Source: JAJRQY01 sp965224435 (GTDB taxonomy: Bacteria > Actinomycetota > Acidimicrobiia > Acidimicrobiales > SZUA-35). From it: 64,000 nt of DNA. The stretch covers positions 496,001-560,000 of the forward strand of contig OZ245048.1 in assembly GCA_965224435.1 (NCBI GenBank). The letters run 5' to 3'. Below are positions 8,745-15,701 of the stretch, one piece after another (the stretch's first letter is position 1; each line of letters opens with the position of its first letter). The position numbers and the translations under genes were made by a program. The notes below the pieces were generated by a model. It did no database searches, was not told where the DNA came from, and saw only the letters and a list, made by a program, of their open reading frames with translations.

Positions 8745-9596
8745 TCAGCGGCGTTGGCAATTAGGGCACCAGGTGGTGGTTCGAGCATCGATCTGTTCAG
8801 AGACCATTTCCGTTTCGCAGCGCAAACATGGTTGTCCGGCTCGCCCGTAGGCCACCAGCTCATGCTGGTTCATGCCTTCGCCGCCATCGACATTTCGGTA
8901 GTCGCGAAGGGTCGTTCCGCCATTGTCGATGCCTGCTTGCAAAACTTGTCGTAAGGCGGCCAGCAAATCCCCGGCTCGCGTCTGTCCCAGCCTGGTGTTC
9001 TTTGGGTTGATTTTGGCGATCCACAAGGCCTCATCCGCGTAGATATTGCCGACCCCGGCGATGGGTCGTTGCGACAACAACTTGGTCTTGACAACCCGTC
9101 TGCTCTGATTCAGAAGTTCCCAGAATCGTTTGTCGGTGAGTTCGAGATCCCACGGCTCGGGACCGGCCTTGTGCAAGGTTGGGATGGTTGAGTAGTCACC
9201 AGCTGGCACGACCCGAAGGCGACCAAAGCGGCGAACGTCGACAAACTCTAGGGTTTCGTTCCCGTCCTCTTCGTCGCCATCCAGATACCACCAAGCCCGG
9301 AGATAGGGGTTGGAGTCATCAGGTTCTCCAGTCCGAAACTGCAGCTTGCCGGTCATACCCAAGTGAACGATTAACTCCTTGTCGCCTGCTTCAGAGGCGC
9401 CACTGCCCGTCGGGCTGGTGAGGGGTAGCAGCAAGTATTTGCCTCGTCGCCCGGCCAGTCCGAATGTTGCCCCTGTTGTTTCTCGTGCCGGAGTGAACTT
9501 GGCCGATACGTGAGAACCAGCTTCCAGGATGGTTCGACCGGTTAAGCGGGGAGCAAGTTGCCGACGAACGGTTTCGACTTCGGGCAGCTCAGGCAT
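8745..9596 (-). CDS. mutM: Formamidopyrimidine-DNA glycosylase (Fpg/MutM)
   Basis: Bifunctional base-excision repair enzyme removing oxidised purines. The mature N-terminus PELPEVETVRRQL carries the catalytic Pro and Glu; GRRGKYLLLPL holds the conserved Lys; the helix-two-turn-helix region includes GVGNIYADEALW. The C-terminus has a zinc finger with CLRCETEM and CPNC. 283 residues is the normal length. An in-frame start 27 nt upstream would bury the catalytic proline, so the ATG at 9594-9596 is correct. It is one of four DNA glycosylases in the window. Confidence 0.97.
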   Translation of the reverse strand: MPELPEVETVRRQLAPRLTGRTILEAGSHVSAKFTPARETTGATFGLAGRRGKYLLLPLTSPTGSGASEAGDKELIVHLGMTGKLQFRTGEPDDSNPYLRAWWYLDGDEEDGNETLEFVDVRRFGRLRVVPAGDYSTIPTLHKAGPEPWDLELTDKRFWELLNQSRRVVKTKLLSQRPIAGVGNIYADEALWIAKINPKNTRLGQTRAGDLLAALRQVLQAGIDNGGTTLRDYRNVDGGEGMNQHELVAYGRAGQPCLRCETEMVSEQIDARTTTWCPNCQRR

Positions 9597-9672
9597 GCGA
9601 CGGCGACTGAGGACGAAAGGCACTTTTGCTTGTAGTCCGGGAAGATTGAGTCATCTGGACAACCTACATCGC

Positions 9673-9678
9673 TAGCGT
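9673..9678 (+). promoter_or_regulatory. Leaderless-type -10 element (TAGCGT) of the CoA-transferase gene
   Basis: TAGCGT ends 7 nt before the ATG at 9686, the spacing at which transcription would begin on the start codon. No Shine-Dalgarno sequence is present. Confidence 0.5.
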
Positions 9679-9685
9679 CAATCCG

Positions 9686-11008
9686 ATGACCTTGCATCTG
9701 CCCGACTCACCTGCTTCGTCCGAGGATCTGATGGAAGCCTTGGTTGAGCAACTGCCGGTCGACGCCAACCTGATCGTGCCCATTGCCAACGGTGAGCCAG
9801 TCAAGTTACTGGATCAGTTGGAAGCCCGGTTTGATCAGATGGAAGGGGTGCGTGTTCATCAGATGCATGCCTTGCGAGATCGTCCGTACCTGCACGGTGC
9901 ATATCGAGGACAGTTGGAACATGTCGCGTGGTTCTTGTCTCATATCACTCGACCAGCGTTCGAGGCTGGGGGCTGCCATTTCGCCCCAGCAAACTTCAGC
10001 GAGGTTCCACTTTTCATGGCCGAGAAGAAGCCGGTTGCCGTCTTGGCCGCAGCCAGTCCACCAGACAGGCACGGCTATTTCAGTCTTGGTGTGAGTGCGG
10101 ACTATGCCGCTCCCTTCATTGGTCAGGTTCCGTTCATCCTGGAAGTGAACGCCCAGATGCCTCGGACGTTCGGCGACAATCGGTTGCACATTGATGATGT
10201 GGCCGGCTGGTGTGAGGTGGACTATCCGCTGATCGAGATGCCTGCGGCGTCACCCAGCGAGATTGACCGAACGATTGCTGGTCACATTGTTGACCGAGTA
10301 GCCAACGGAGCGACGATCCAGCTTGGTATTGGATCAATCCCGAGCGCGGTGGCGAGTTTTCTGGTTGATCACAAGAACTTGGGGGTACACACTGAACTGC
10401 TGTCTGACCCAGTAATTGATTTGGTGGAGAACGGCGCAGTTACTGGGCGCTGCAAGCAGAACAATCGTGGGCGAATTGTCACGACATTTGCTTTAGGAAG
10501 TCGTCGTCTGTATGACTTCGTTGATGACAATGATCTGGTCTTGTTCCATTCGGTCGACCGGGTGAATGATCCGAGGCTCATTGGCCAAGAAGACAACTTC
10601 GTTTCGATCAACGCCACTCTTCAGGTCGACCTCTATGGCCAGTGCGCATCCGAGACGTTGGGTACTCGCTACTTCTCTGGCAGCGGTGGTCAAGCGGATT
10701 TCGCTCGCGGCGCCCAATACTCCAAGGGCGGTCAAGGGTTTGTCGTTCTGCAGTCGACCACTAGCGACGGACGTATCTCCAAAATCACCCCGACCCTGAA
10801 CACTGGAGCGGTGGTGACTACCAACAAGAACACGGTGGACAAGATTGTCACTGAGTATGGGGTGGCCGAGCTGCAGGGGCGCACGCTGGCTCAGCGAGCA
10901 GCCGCGCTGATCGCTATCGCCCATCCGCGTCACCGAGACTGGCTGATGCGCGAAGCCAAGGATCAAGGACTTGTACTTGAGTCTCGCGGTGCGTCGTCGA
11001 CAGACTGA
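9686..11008 (+). CDS. Acetyl-CoA hydrolase/transferase family protein (4-hydroxybutyrate CoA-transferase-like)
   Basis: 440 residues with both halves of the acetyl-CoA hydrolase/transferase fold. The N-terminal half contains the VVASFL and GVHTELLSDPVIDLVENG region; the C-terminal half has NATLQVDLYGQCASETLG, SGSGGQADFARGAQYSKGG and the ending VTEYGVAELQGRTLAQRA, all hallmarks of the family. The enzyme would move CoA between small organic acids through a glutamyl-CoA intermediate. The acid substrates cannot be assigned. No partner genes surround it. Confidence 0.9.
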   Translation: MTLHLPDSPASSEDLMEALVEQLPVDANLIVPIANGEPVKLLDQLEARFDQMEGVRVHQMHALRDRPYLHGAYRGQLEHVAWFLSHITRPAFEAGGCHFAPANFSEVPLFMAEKKPVAVLAAASPPDRHGYFSLGVSADYAAPFIGQVPFILEVNAQMPRTFGDNRLHIDDVAGWCEVDYPLIEMPAASPSEIDRTIAGHIVDRVANGATIQLGIGSIPSAVASFLVDHKNLGVHTELLSDPVIDLVENGAVTGRCKQNNRGRIVTTFALGSRRLYDFVDDNDLVLFHSVDRVNDPRLIGQEDNFVSINATLQVDLYGQCASETLGTRYFSGSGGQADFARGAQYSKGGQGFVVLQSTTSDGRISKITPTLNTGAVVTTNKNTVDKIVTEYGVAELQGRTLAQRAAALIAIAHPRHRDWLMREAKDQGLVLESRGASSTD

Positions 11009-11032
11009 GACTGGCGACAGACTGAGACTGGC
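10999..11032 (+). repeat. 17-bp tandem duplication across the stop codon
   Basis: The 17-mer GACAGACTGAGACTGGC occurs twice head to tail (10999-11015 and 11016-11032). The first copy contains the TGA stop of the CoA-transferase gene (11006-11008), so the second copy lies in the short convergent intergenic gap. It looks like recent replication slippage. Confidence 0.8.
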
Positions 11033-11046
11033 GATAGCTGGCGGCC

Positions 11047-11682
11047 TCAGACTTCCCAGTAGGGGTCGTCCAGTGGCGGCTCAGGCAGAATGGACCGGGT
11101 TTCGCGAGCTTCGGCCAGGATCTTGGCCGCCACCAGTCCGGCAACCGCCCCGAAGAGGTGGCCCTCCCAGGAGATCCCGGGTCGGGGCGCGAGCCCTTGG
11201 ATGATGCCGCCATAAAGCATGATGGCGACTAGCGCACTCGCGCCTGCGGCCAGGCGGCGTTCAAAGATCGCCGCACCAATGAGTGAGCCGAAGAAACCGA
11301 AGACGGCCCCACTGGCTCCGATGTGGTTCGTTCCCCCCGCAAGCAGCCAAGTCAAGCCCCCGCCGAGTACAACGACGACGGCGAATGTGGTGAACCAATA
11401 GCGGGCGCCTCGCAGAGCGACGAGCCCGCCGAGGAGGACGAAGGGAAAAGTGTTGGACACAAGATGACGCCAACCACCGTGGAGGAAGGGTGCCCACAGA
11501 ATGCCATCCAAACCGTCGACTCGGCGAGGACCGATGCCATTACCCTGCAATCGCTCGCTAAGCACGACACTGTCCACAATCTCAACCACCCAGATGGCAA
11601 TGACGAACAACACCACAGCCTGGAATACCGGTGGGATTCGAGACCACAGTGAGGTTTCGGTTGAGTCGGATATCTCGTTCAT
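11047..11682 (-). CDS. Rhomboid-family intramembrane serine protease
   Basis: 211 residues with about six membrane helices. The catalytic dyad is visible: Ser in GASGAVFGFFGSL and His in EGHLFGAVAGLVA on a later helix. GGWRHLVSNTFPFVLLGGLVAL matches the conserved HxxxN segment of rhomboids. The ATG at 11680-11682 follows an AGGA site and gives a short cytoplasmic N-terminus; a longer frame starts 36 nt upstream. Substrates are unknown. The gene follows the M20 dipeptidase gene closely and may be cotranscribed with it. Confidence 0.92.
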   Translation of the reverse strand: MNEISDSTETSLWSRIPPVFQAVVLFVIAIWVVEIVDSVVLSERLQGNGIGPRRVDGLDGILWAPFLHGGWRHLVSNTFPFVLLGGLVALRGARYWFTTFAVVVVLGGGLTWLLAGGTNHIGASGAVFGFFGSLIGAAIFERRLAAGASALVAIMLYGGIIQGLAPRPGISWEGHLFGAVAGLVAAKILAEARETRSILPEPPLDDPYWEV

Positions 11683-11719
11683 CGAGTCCTGCTCATAGCG
11701 GCCCCCGTCACCCTGCACC

Positions 11720-13171
11720 TCATGCTGAGCCGCTTCCGGGGTCTTCAGCCATTCGCCCGAGATGATTCATTATGGCTGAGCCGGTTCGGATGCCATCGAG
11801 GAAGCGGTCAACCTCAATGTTCTCATTCGGTGCGTGGTTGGCTTCGTCAGCGTTTGCGTAGGGGATCACAAAGGATGGCAGGCCAAGGATCTTGGTCCAG
11901 ACATAGTCCGGCAGGCTTCCACCAAGGGCAGGAACGGCCAGTGGTTTCTCTCGTCGGCCCGATTCGACCGCGTCACTCAGTGGCTGGGCGAAAGGGGAGT
12001 CCAGTGGGGTCTTGGACGGATCCATGCCGCCATGGGCCACGACCTTGACATCTGGTGCGTGCTTGGCCACGTGAGCCTTGATCTTCTCGATGATGTCTTC
12101 GTGCGATTGTGATTCGACCAGGCGGATGTCGCACTTCACTGAGGCTTCGTGGGGCAACACGGTCTTCGTACCTTCGCCGCTGTAGCCACCGGTGATCCCG
12201 TTGATAGTGAAGGTGGGTTGAGCCAAGCGGAGGTAGTAGGGACGGTCGGGCAAGTCGAGGGCGGCGAGGTCCAGCTCGCTCTTGATTTCGTCTTCGTTGA
12301 CCGGGAGTGACTTGAGGGTGTCCAGTTCCAGTTGGCCCAACTCATCAACATCATCGAACAAGCCATCGATGGTGATTTCACCGGCAGCATTCTTCATGGT
12401 CGATAGCAGATGAACGAGGGTCCAGATGGGGTTGGGGGCAACGTTGCCGAAGTTCCCTGAGTGCAGATCCTTGTTCGCTCCCCGGGCATGCAGTTCGAAG
12501 ACGACGACTCCACGAACGCCGAAGAGAACCACGGCTTGACCGTTCTCGTGGACCGGACCATCGGAGGTGACTACGAGGTCTGCCTTGAGTAGTTCCCGAT
12601 GCTGGTCAGCGAAGCTAGCAATGTTGGGGCTGCCGACCTCTTCTTCTCCCTCTAGCAAGAAGATGACGTTGCACGGCAGTTCACCATGGGTCTTCATCGT
12701 TGCTTCGATGGCGAGGAGCTGGGCGAAATGCTGACCCTTATTGTCACCGGCGCCGCGGGCGTAGATCCGCCCGTTGCGAATGGTTGGATCGAAGGGAGGG
12801 GAGTCCCAATACTCCAGATCGTCGGCAGGTTGTACGTCGTAGTGGCCATAGAACAAGACCGTTGGGCGACCCTCTTTGTGTGGACTGCGACCAAGCACCA
12901 TTGGCCAGCCAGGGGTGTGCATCAACTTCGTATGCAAACCGATGTCGTTCATCCAATCGACCAGCACATCGGCAACTTCGGCCATACCGATTCCCTGAGC
13001 GCTGATGCTTGGCATCTTCAGGTACTCGATGAGGCGATCAACCGATTCGGATTCGGTCGCCCGGAGGTAGTCATGGACCTCAGTCAGCTGTTGCTCAGCC
13101 GTTGTTGCGATGAGTTCTCCGACGATCTCGGATGATGCAGGATTGTGTCCGGCTGCGACAGGATTGACCAT
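11720..13171 (-). CDS. M20 dipeptidase/carboxypeptidase (CNDP-like)
   Basis: 483 residues. Metal and catalytic motifs are all present: GHYDVQP, YARGAGDNKGQ and LEGEEEVGSPN, with a dimerisation domain in the middle (FELHARGANKDLHSGNFGN) and a later HGG ligand region. The length and the DLHSG segment match the dipeptidase branch (carnosinase / PepV-like) rather than ArgE/DapE. It is probably cytoplasmic, as no signal peptide is seen. A TAGTGT hexamer 6 nt before the ATG points to leaderless transcription. Confidence 0.92.
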   Translation of the reverse strand: MVNPVAAGHNPASSEIVGELIATTAEQQLTEVHDYLRATESESVDRLIEYLKMPSISAQGIGMAEVADVLVDWMNDIGLHTKLMHTPGWPMVLGRSPHKEGRPTVLFYGHYDVQPADDLEYWDSPPFDPTIRNGRIYARGAGDNKGQHFAQLLAIEATMKTHGELPCNVIFLLEGEEEVGSPNIASFADQHRELLKADLVVTSDGPVHENGQAVVLFGVRGVVVFELHARGANKDLHSGNFGNVAPNPIWTLVHLLSTMKNAAGEITIDGLFDDVDELGQLELDTLKSLPVNEDEIKSELDLAALDLPDRPYYLRLAQPTFTINGITGGYSGEGTKTVLPHEASVKCDIRLVESQSHEDIIEKIKAHVAKHAPDVKVVAHGGMDPSKTPLDSPFAQPLSDAVESGRREKPLAVPALGGSLPDYVWTKILGLPSFVIPYANADEANHAPNENIEVDRFLDGIRTGSAIMNHLGRMAEDPGSGSA

Positions 13172-13177
13172 GAGGCG

Positions 13178-13183
13178 ACACTA
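13178..13183 (-). promoter_or_regulatory. Leaderless-type -10 element (TAGTGT) of the M20 dipeptidase gene
   Basis: TAGTGT on the minus strand, separated by 6 nt from the ATG at 13169-13171; no ribosome site lies in between. Confidence 0.5.
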
Positions 13184-13225
13184 GTACCTGGCTGCACAAT
13201 TCGTCATTCGACGACTCTGACGGGG

Positions 13226-13663
13226 TCAGAAATTAAGCGTGGCGCCGTCGCGTCGGAAGGTTCGATGCAGCAGGATCGTACACAGGTCGTCAAGCTTCTC
13301 TGGCGCACTCTCGTTGCGACTCTTCTTGTTGCCATCGGTTCCCCATGCCCGCACCGGATTACTCCTTCCAACAGAAACCCAAAGGGCACCGTTGTCGACC
13401 CAGATCTTGCTGTTGGGGTCATCCAGCGGTACACGGGTTTGGCTGAGCAGGTTCCGAATTTCTAGATGAGTTGGGGTGACCCGTACCCTGAGACGCAGCC
13501 AGACCAGGAAGAGCAGAATGGCTGGGACAACGATGAGGACTCGGACCGTCGTGTCGTCAAAGAAGGCGGCAGCATTGATCAACAGGAACACGCAAAGCCC
13601 GAGTGGCCACGCGCTGAACCGACCAAACCGAAACGTCTTGTTCTCTGAACCTGACCGTGACAC
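13226..13663 (-). CDS. Small membrane protein with PH-like domain
   Basis: 145 residues from a GTG at 13661-13663. Two adjacent membrane helices (WPLGLCVFLLINAAAFF and VRVLIVVPAILLFLVWL) are followed by a strand-rich soluble part (VRVTPTHLEIRNLLSQTRVP, then IWVDNGALWVSVG) that resembles the bacterial PH-domain proteins common in actinobacteria. The frame stays open for another 460 nt upstream, but that part runs through the divergent SDR gene and looks like non-coding composition. Function unknown. Confidence 0.7.
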   Translation of the reverse strand: MSRSGSENKTFRFGRFSAWPLGLCVFLLINAAAFFDDTTVRVLIVVPAILLFLVWLRLRVRVTPTHLEIRNLLSQTRVPLDDPNSKIWVDNGALWVSVGRSNPVRAWGTDGNKKSRNESAPEKLDDLCTILLHRTFRRDGATLNF

Positions 13664-13766
13664 GCAGCCAGTCTGCCGCGGCAGATCGAGATCGCCGTCT
13701 AGCTCCGGCCGGAGATCTGCTGGCAGCGAGCGTGCAATCCTGGTGCGGCTCTGGAAGCATGACCTC

Positions 13767-14540
13767 ATGGACCTGCGGCTTGAAGGATCGAGCATCATTG
13801 TCACTGGCGGCTCATCAGGCATCGGACTCGAGACCACCCGCCTACTTCTGAACGAGGGTGCTTGGGTCACCGTCTGTGCTCGCGACCTCGACCGTCTCTC
13901 GGTAGTCGAGTCGGAACTCAACTCAACCCGGCTGCTTGTTGTTCGAGCGGATGTTCTTGATCCTGAACAAGCCGACAATGTGATTGTCGAGACATTGAGA
14001 CAACGCGGAAGGATTGACGGAGTGGCGGCCGTGGCCGGACGTGGACATCGCGGAAGTCTTCTGGAGTTGTCGACAGTTGAGATCGTGGAGGAGGTTTCGA
14101 ACAAGCTCGCGAGTTTCTTGAACATCGTCCGCCCGGCAGTCCCAGCGTTGTTGGCCCGTCAGGGGCAAGTGGTTGGCCTGACGGCCCCAACGGCCTTGAT
14201 CCCCAGCGTCGAAATGGCTGCAATCAGTTCGGGGCGTGCCGCTTTGGACAATGCGATGAAGGCCTTGGCCGCGGAACTTGCGCCACAGCAGGTTCGAGTC
14301 AATGCTGTTGGCGTTGGACTGATTGATACTCCCCGCCAGGAGGCTCGCCATGCTGAATCCGACAGTAAAGCCAACTACTTGGACTGGTTGACAGGTGAGG
14401 CACGGGGTCGAGCAGTTCCTCTGGGGCGCCCAGGATTGGCGACCGAAGTAGCGGCCGCGATCTGTTGGCTGCTTTCACCAGTCAGCGCCTACACGACCGG
14501 TTCCGTCCTCGACGTCACTGGCGGACTTCCGTCTCGCTAA
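13767..14540 (+). CDS. SDR-family protein lacking the canonical catalytic tetrad
   Basis: 257 residues with a classical short-chain dehydrogenase Rossmann fold: TGGSSGIG cofactor motif (about residues 13-20), RADVLD in place of the NNAG-side Asp segment, and the usual C-terminal GSVLDVTGG. The active-site motif YxxxK is replaced: the aligned segment reads ISSGRAAL, giving Ile for Tyr and Arg for Lys, and the catalytic Ser region reads LTAPTAL. The protein may therefore bind nucleotide without normal catalysis, or use a different chemistry. Start chosen at the ATG giving MDLRLEGSS, the family-typical beginning. Confidence 0.85.
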   Translation: MDLRLEGSSIIVTGGSSGIGLETTRLLLNEGAWVTVCARDLDRLSVVESELNSTRLLVVRADVLDPEQADNVIVETLRQRGRIDGVAAVAGRGHRGSLLELSTVEIVEEVSNKLASFLNIVRPAVPALLARQGQVVGLTAPTALIPSVEMAAISSGRAALDNAMKALAAELAPQQVRVNAVGVGLIDTPRQEARHAESDSKANYLDWLTGEARGRAVPLGRPGLATEVAAAICWLLSPVSAYTTGSVLDVTGGLPSR

Positions 14541-14564
14541 GAAAGACACGTCAACCCAGTATCG

Positions 14565-15467
14565 CTACCGGCCCCGGTGTAGCCCATCGTCTTGGAGGCC
14601 CAGACGAGGTCCATGCTTTGGCGCACCACCTGTTCCCTTGGCCAGGCGGATGACTCGCCATCGGTGGCCGGAAAAGGGTTCCAATAGTTCCAGCATCCGC
14701 TCGTCGTTTGAGCGCTCTTCACCAGCAATGGCCCAGGCCACCGTGTTGGGCAGGTGGAAGTCGCCGAGAGGTACCGCGTCAGCATCACCCATCGATGTTG
14801 CCGTGACCATGGCCGCAGTCCATGGCCCAATCCCTCGTATTCGTTGCAGCCGGGCCTGGGCCTGGGCGGGTGTCCGCTGGCTCAGGTCTGTAAGTCGCCG
14901 CATCTCCCCAGCCACCCGGATGAGCGTCTCCGCTCGTTTCCGCTCGACCCCCAACGGATGGAAGTGGTAATAGCCAAGTTCGGCCACGGTCTCAGGTGCA
15001 GGCAGGACCCATCCATCAGTTGGACCGGGCGCTGGATCTCCGAACTGCGAGGCCAACATGCGTCCGCTTTGCTTGGCGTTGCTCACTTGTACCTTTTGAC
15101 CCAGGATGCTGCTGACGAGGGAATCCCAGGGCCGATCGGTGCGGCCTAGTCGAAATGGTTTCTGTCGCCAGAGCTTGCCGATCGGACCCGTAGGGTCGAA
15201 CCCGGCGAGATCATCCTCGCTTCCAAGCACCAAAGGCGCTTGCTCCAACAACCATGATGCGCCGTCACCCCAAGCATCTGCTTGAATCGTTGTTTCCGTT
15301 AACCGTTTGATGACAACTGACCCAAGGCCGTCGGGGGTTCGGGTTGACCAGATGGCTTCTGCCGGACCAAACGAGAACGGCGCCTTGGTGCCTCGAATCG
15401 TGTCGCCTATATGGAGTGTCGACGGAACGGAGAACGTGCGGCTGAGCGCTGGCTCACTGCCGTCCAT
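14565..15467 (-). CDS. AlkA-like DNA-3-methyladenine glycosylase (HhH-GPD)
   Basis: 300 residues. An N-terminal beta domain of about 100 residues, typical of AlkA, is followed by the helix-hairpin-helix GPD domain: LQRIRGIGPWTAAMV is the hairpin and LGDFHLPN contains the catalytic Asp. The enzyme flips and removes alkylated bases. The C-terminal HRWRVIRLAKGTGGAPKHGP also matches the family ending. Its own start is about 235 nt downstream of the helicase gene stop. No Ada domain is fused. Confidence 0.9.
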   Translation of the reverse strand: MDGSEPALSRTFSVPSTLHIGDTIRGTKAPFSFGPAEAIWSTRTPDGLGSVVIKRLTETTIQADAWGDGASWLLEQAPLVLGSEDDLAGFDPTGPIGKLWRQKPFRLGRTDRPWDSLVSSILGQKVQVSNAKQSGRMLASQFGDPAPGPTDGWVLPAPETVAELGYYHFHPLGVERKRAETLIRVAGEMRRLTDLSQRTPAQAQARLQRIRGIGPWTAAMVTATSMGDADAVPLGDFHLPNTVAWAIAGEERSNDERMLELLEPFSGHRWRVIRLAKGTGGAPKHGPRLGLQDDGLHRGR

Positions 15468-15621
15468 GATTTTGACACCACCCGTGCCGTCCTTCTGAGC
15501 GACAACCTTGTTCCTTGACGTTTCGTAGAAATCTCTGGTGCGCGGGCGCGGAGCAGGCGATTAGATCTAGGGTCGAGATATCGAGAGCAGCGGGCACTCC
15601 CTCCGCCACGCGGTTTTCGTG

Positions 15622-15651
15622 ACCCGGGAGGAGCCTTGGCTGCTCCCGGGT
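15622..15651 (+). terminator. Strong hairpin in the gap between helicase and AlkA genes
   Basis: A 9-bp perfect stem (15622-15630 with 15643-15651), a G-G mismatch, 3 more base pairs and a CTTG tetraloop at 15635-15638. On the plus strand it runs into TTTCTT, so it looks like an intrinsic terminator for a plus-strand transcript, although no plus-strand gene is known nearby. On the minus strand, where both neighbouring genes lie, no T-tract follows. It may still stop helicase read-through. Confidence 0.6.
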
Positions 15652-15701
15652 TTCTTGCATCTGGACTTGGGTGCTGCTGCTGTTGCCAGCGAGCAAGTCA
15701 C

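Noticed and set aside
13664..14125. N-terminal extension of the PH-like membrane protein
   Set aside because: It runs antisense through the SDR gene and is Ser/Arg-rich shadow sequence; GTG at 13663 is the better start.
15622..15651. Minus-strand AGCAGCCAAGG resembling the 3' strand of signal-recognition RNA
   Set aside because: The matching 5' strand and GGAA loop with the conserved GGUCAGG part are absent; it fits a simple hairpin.
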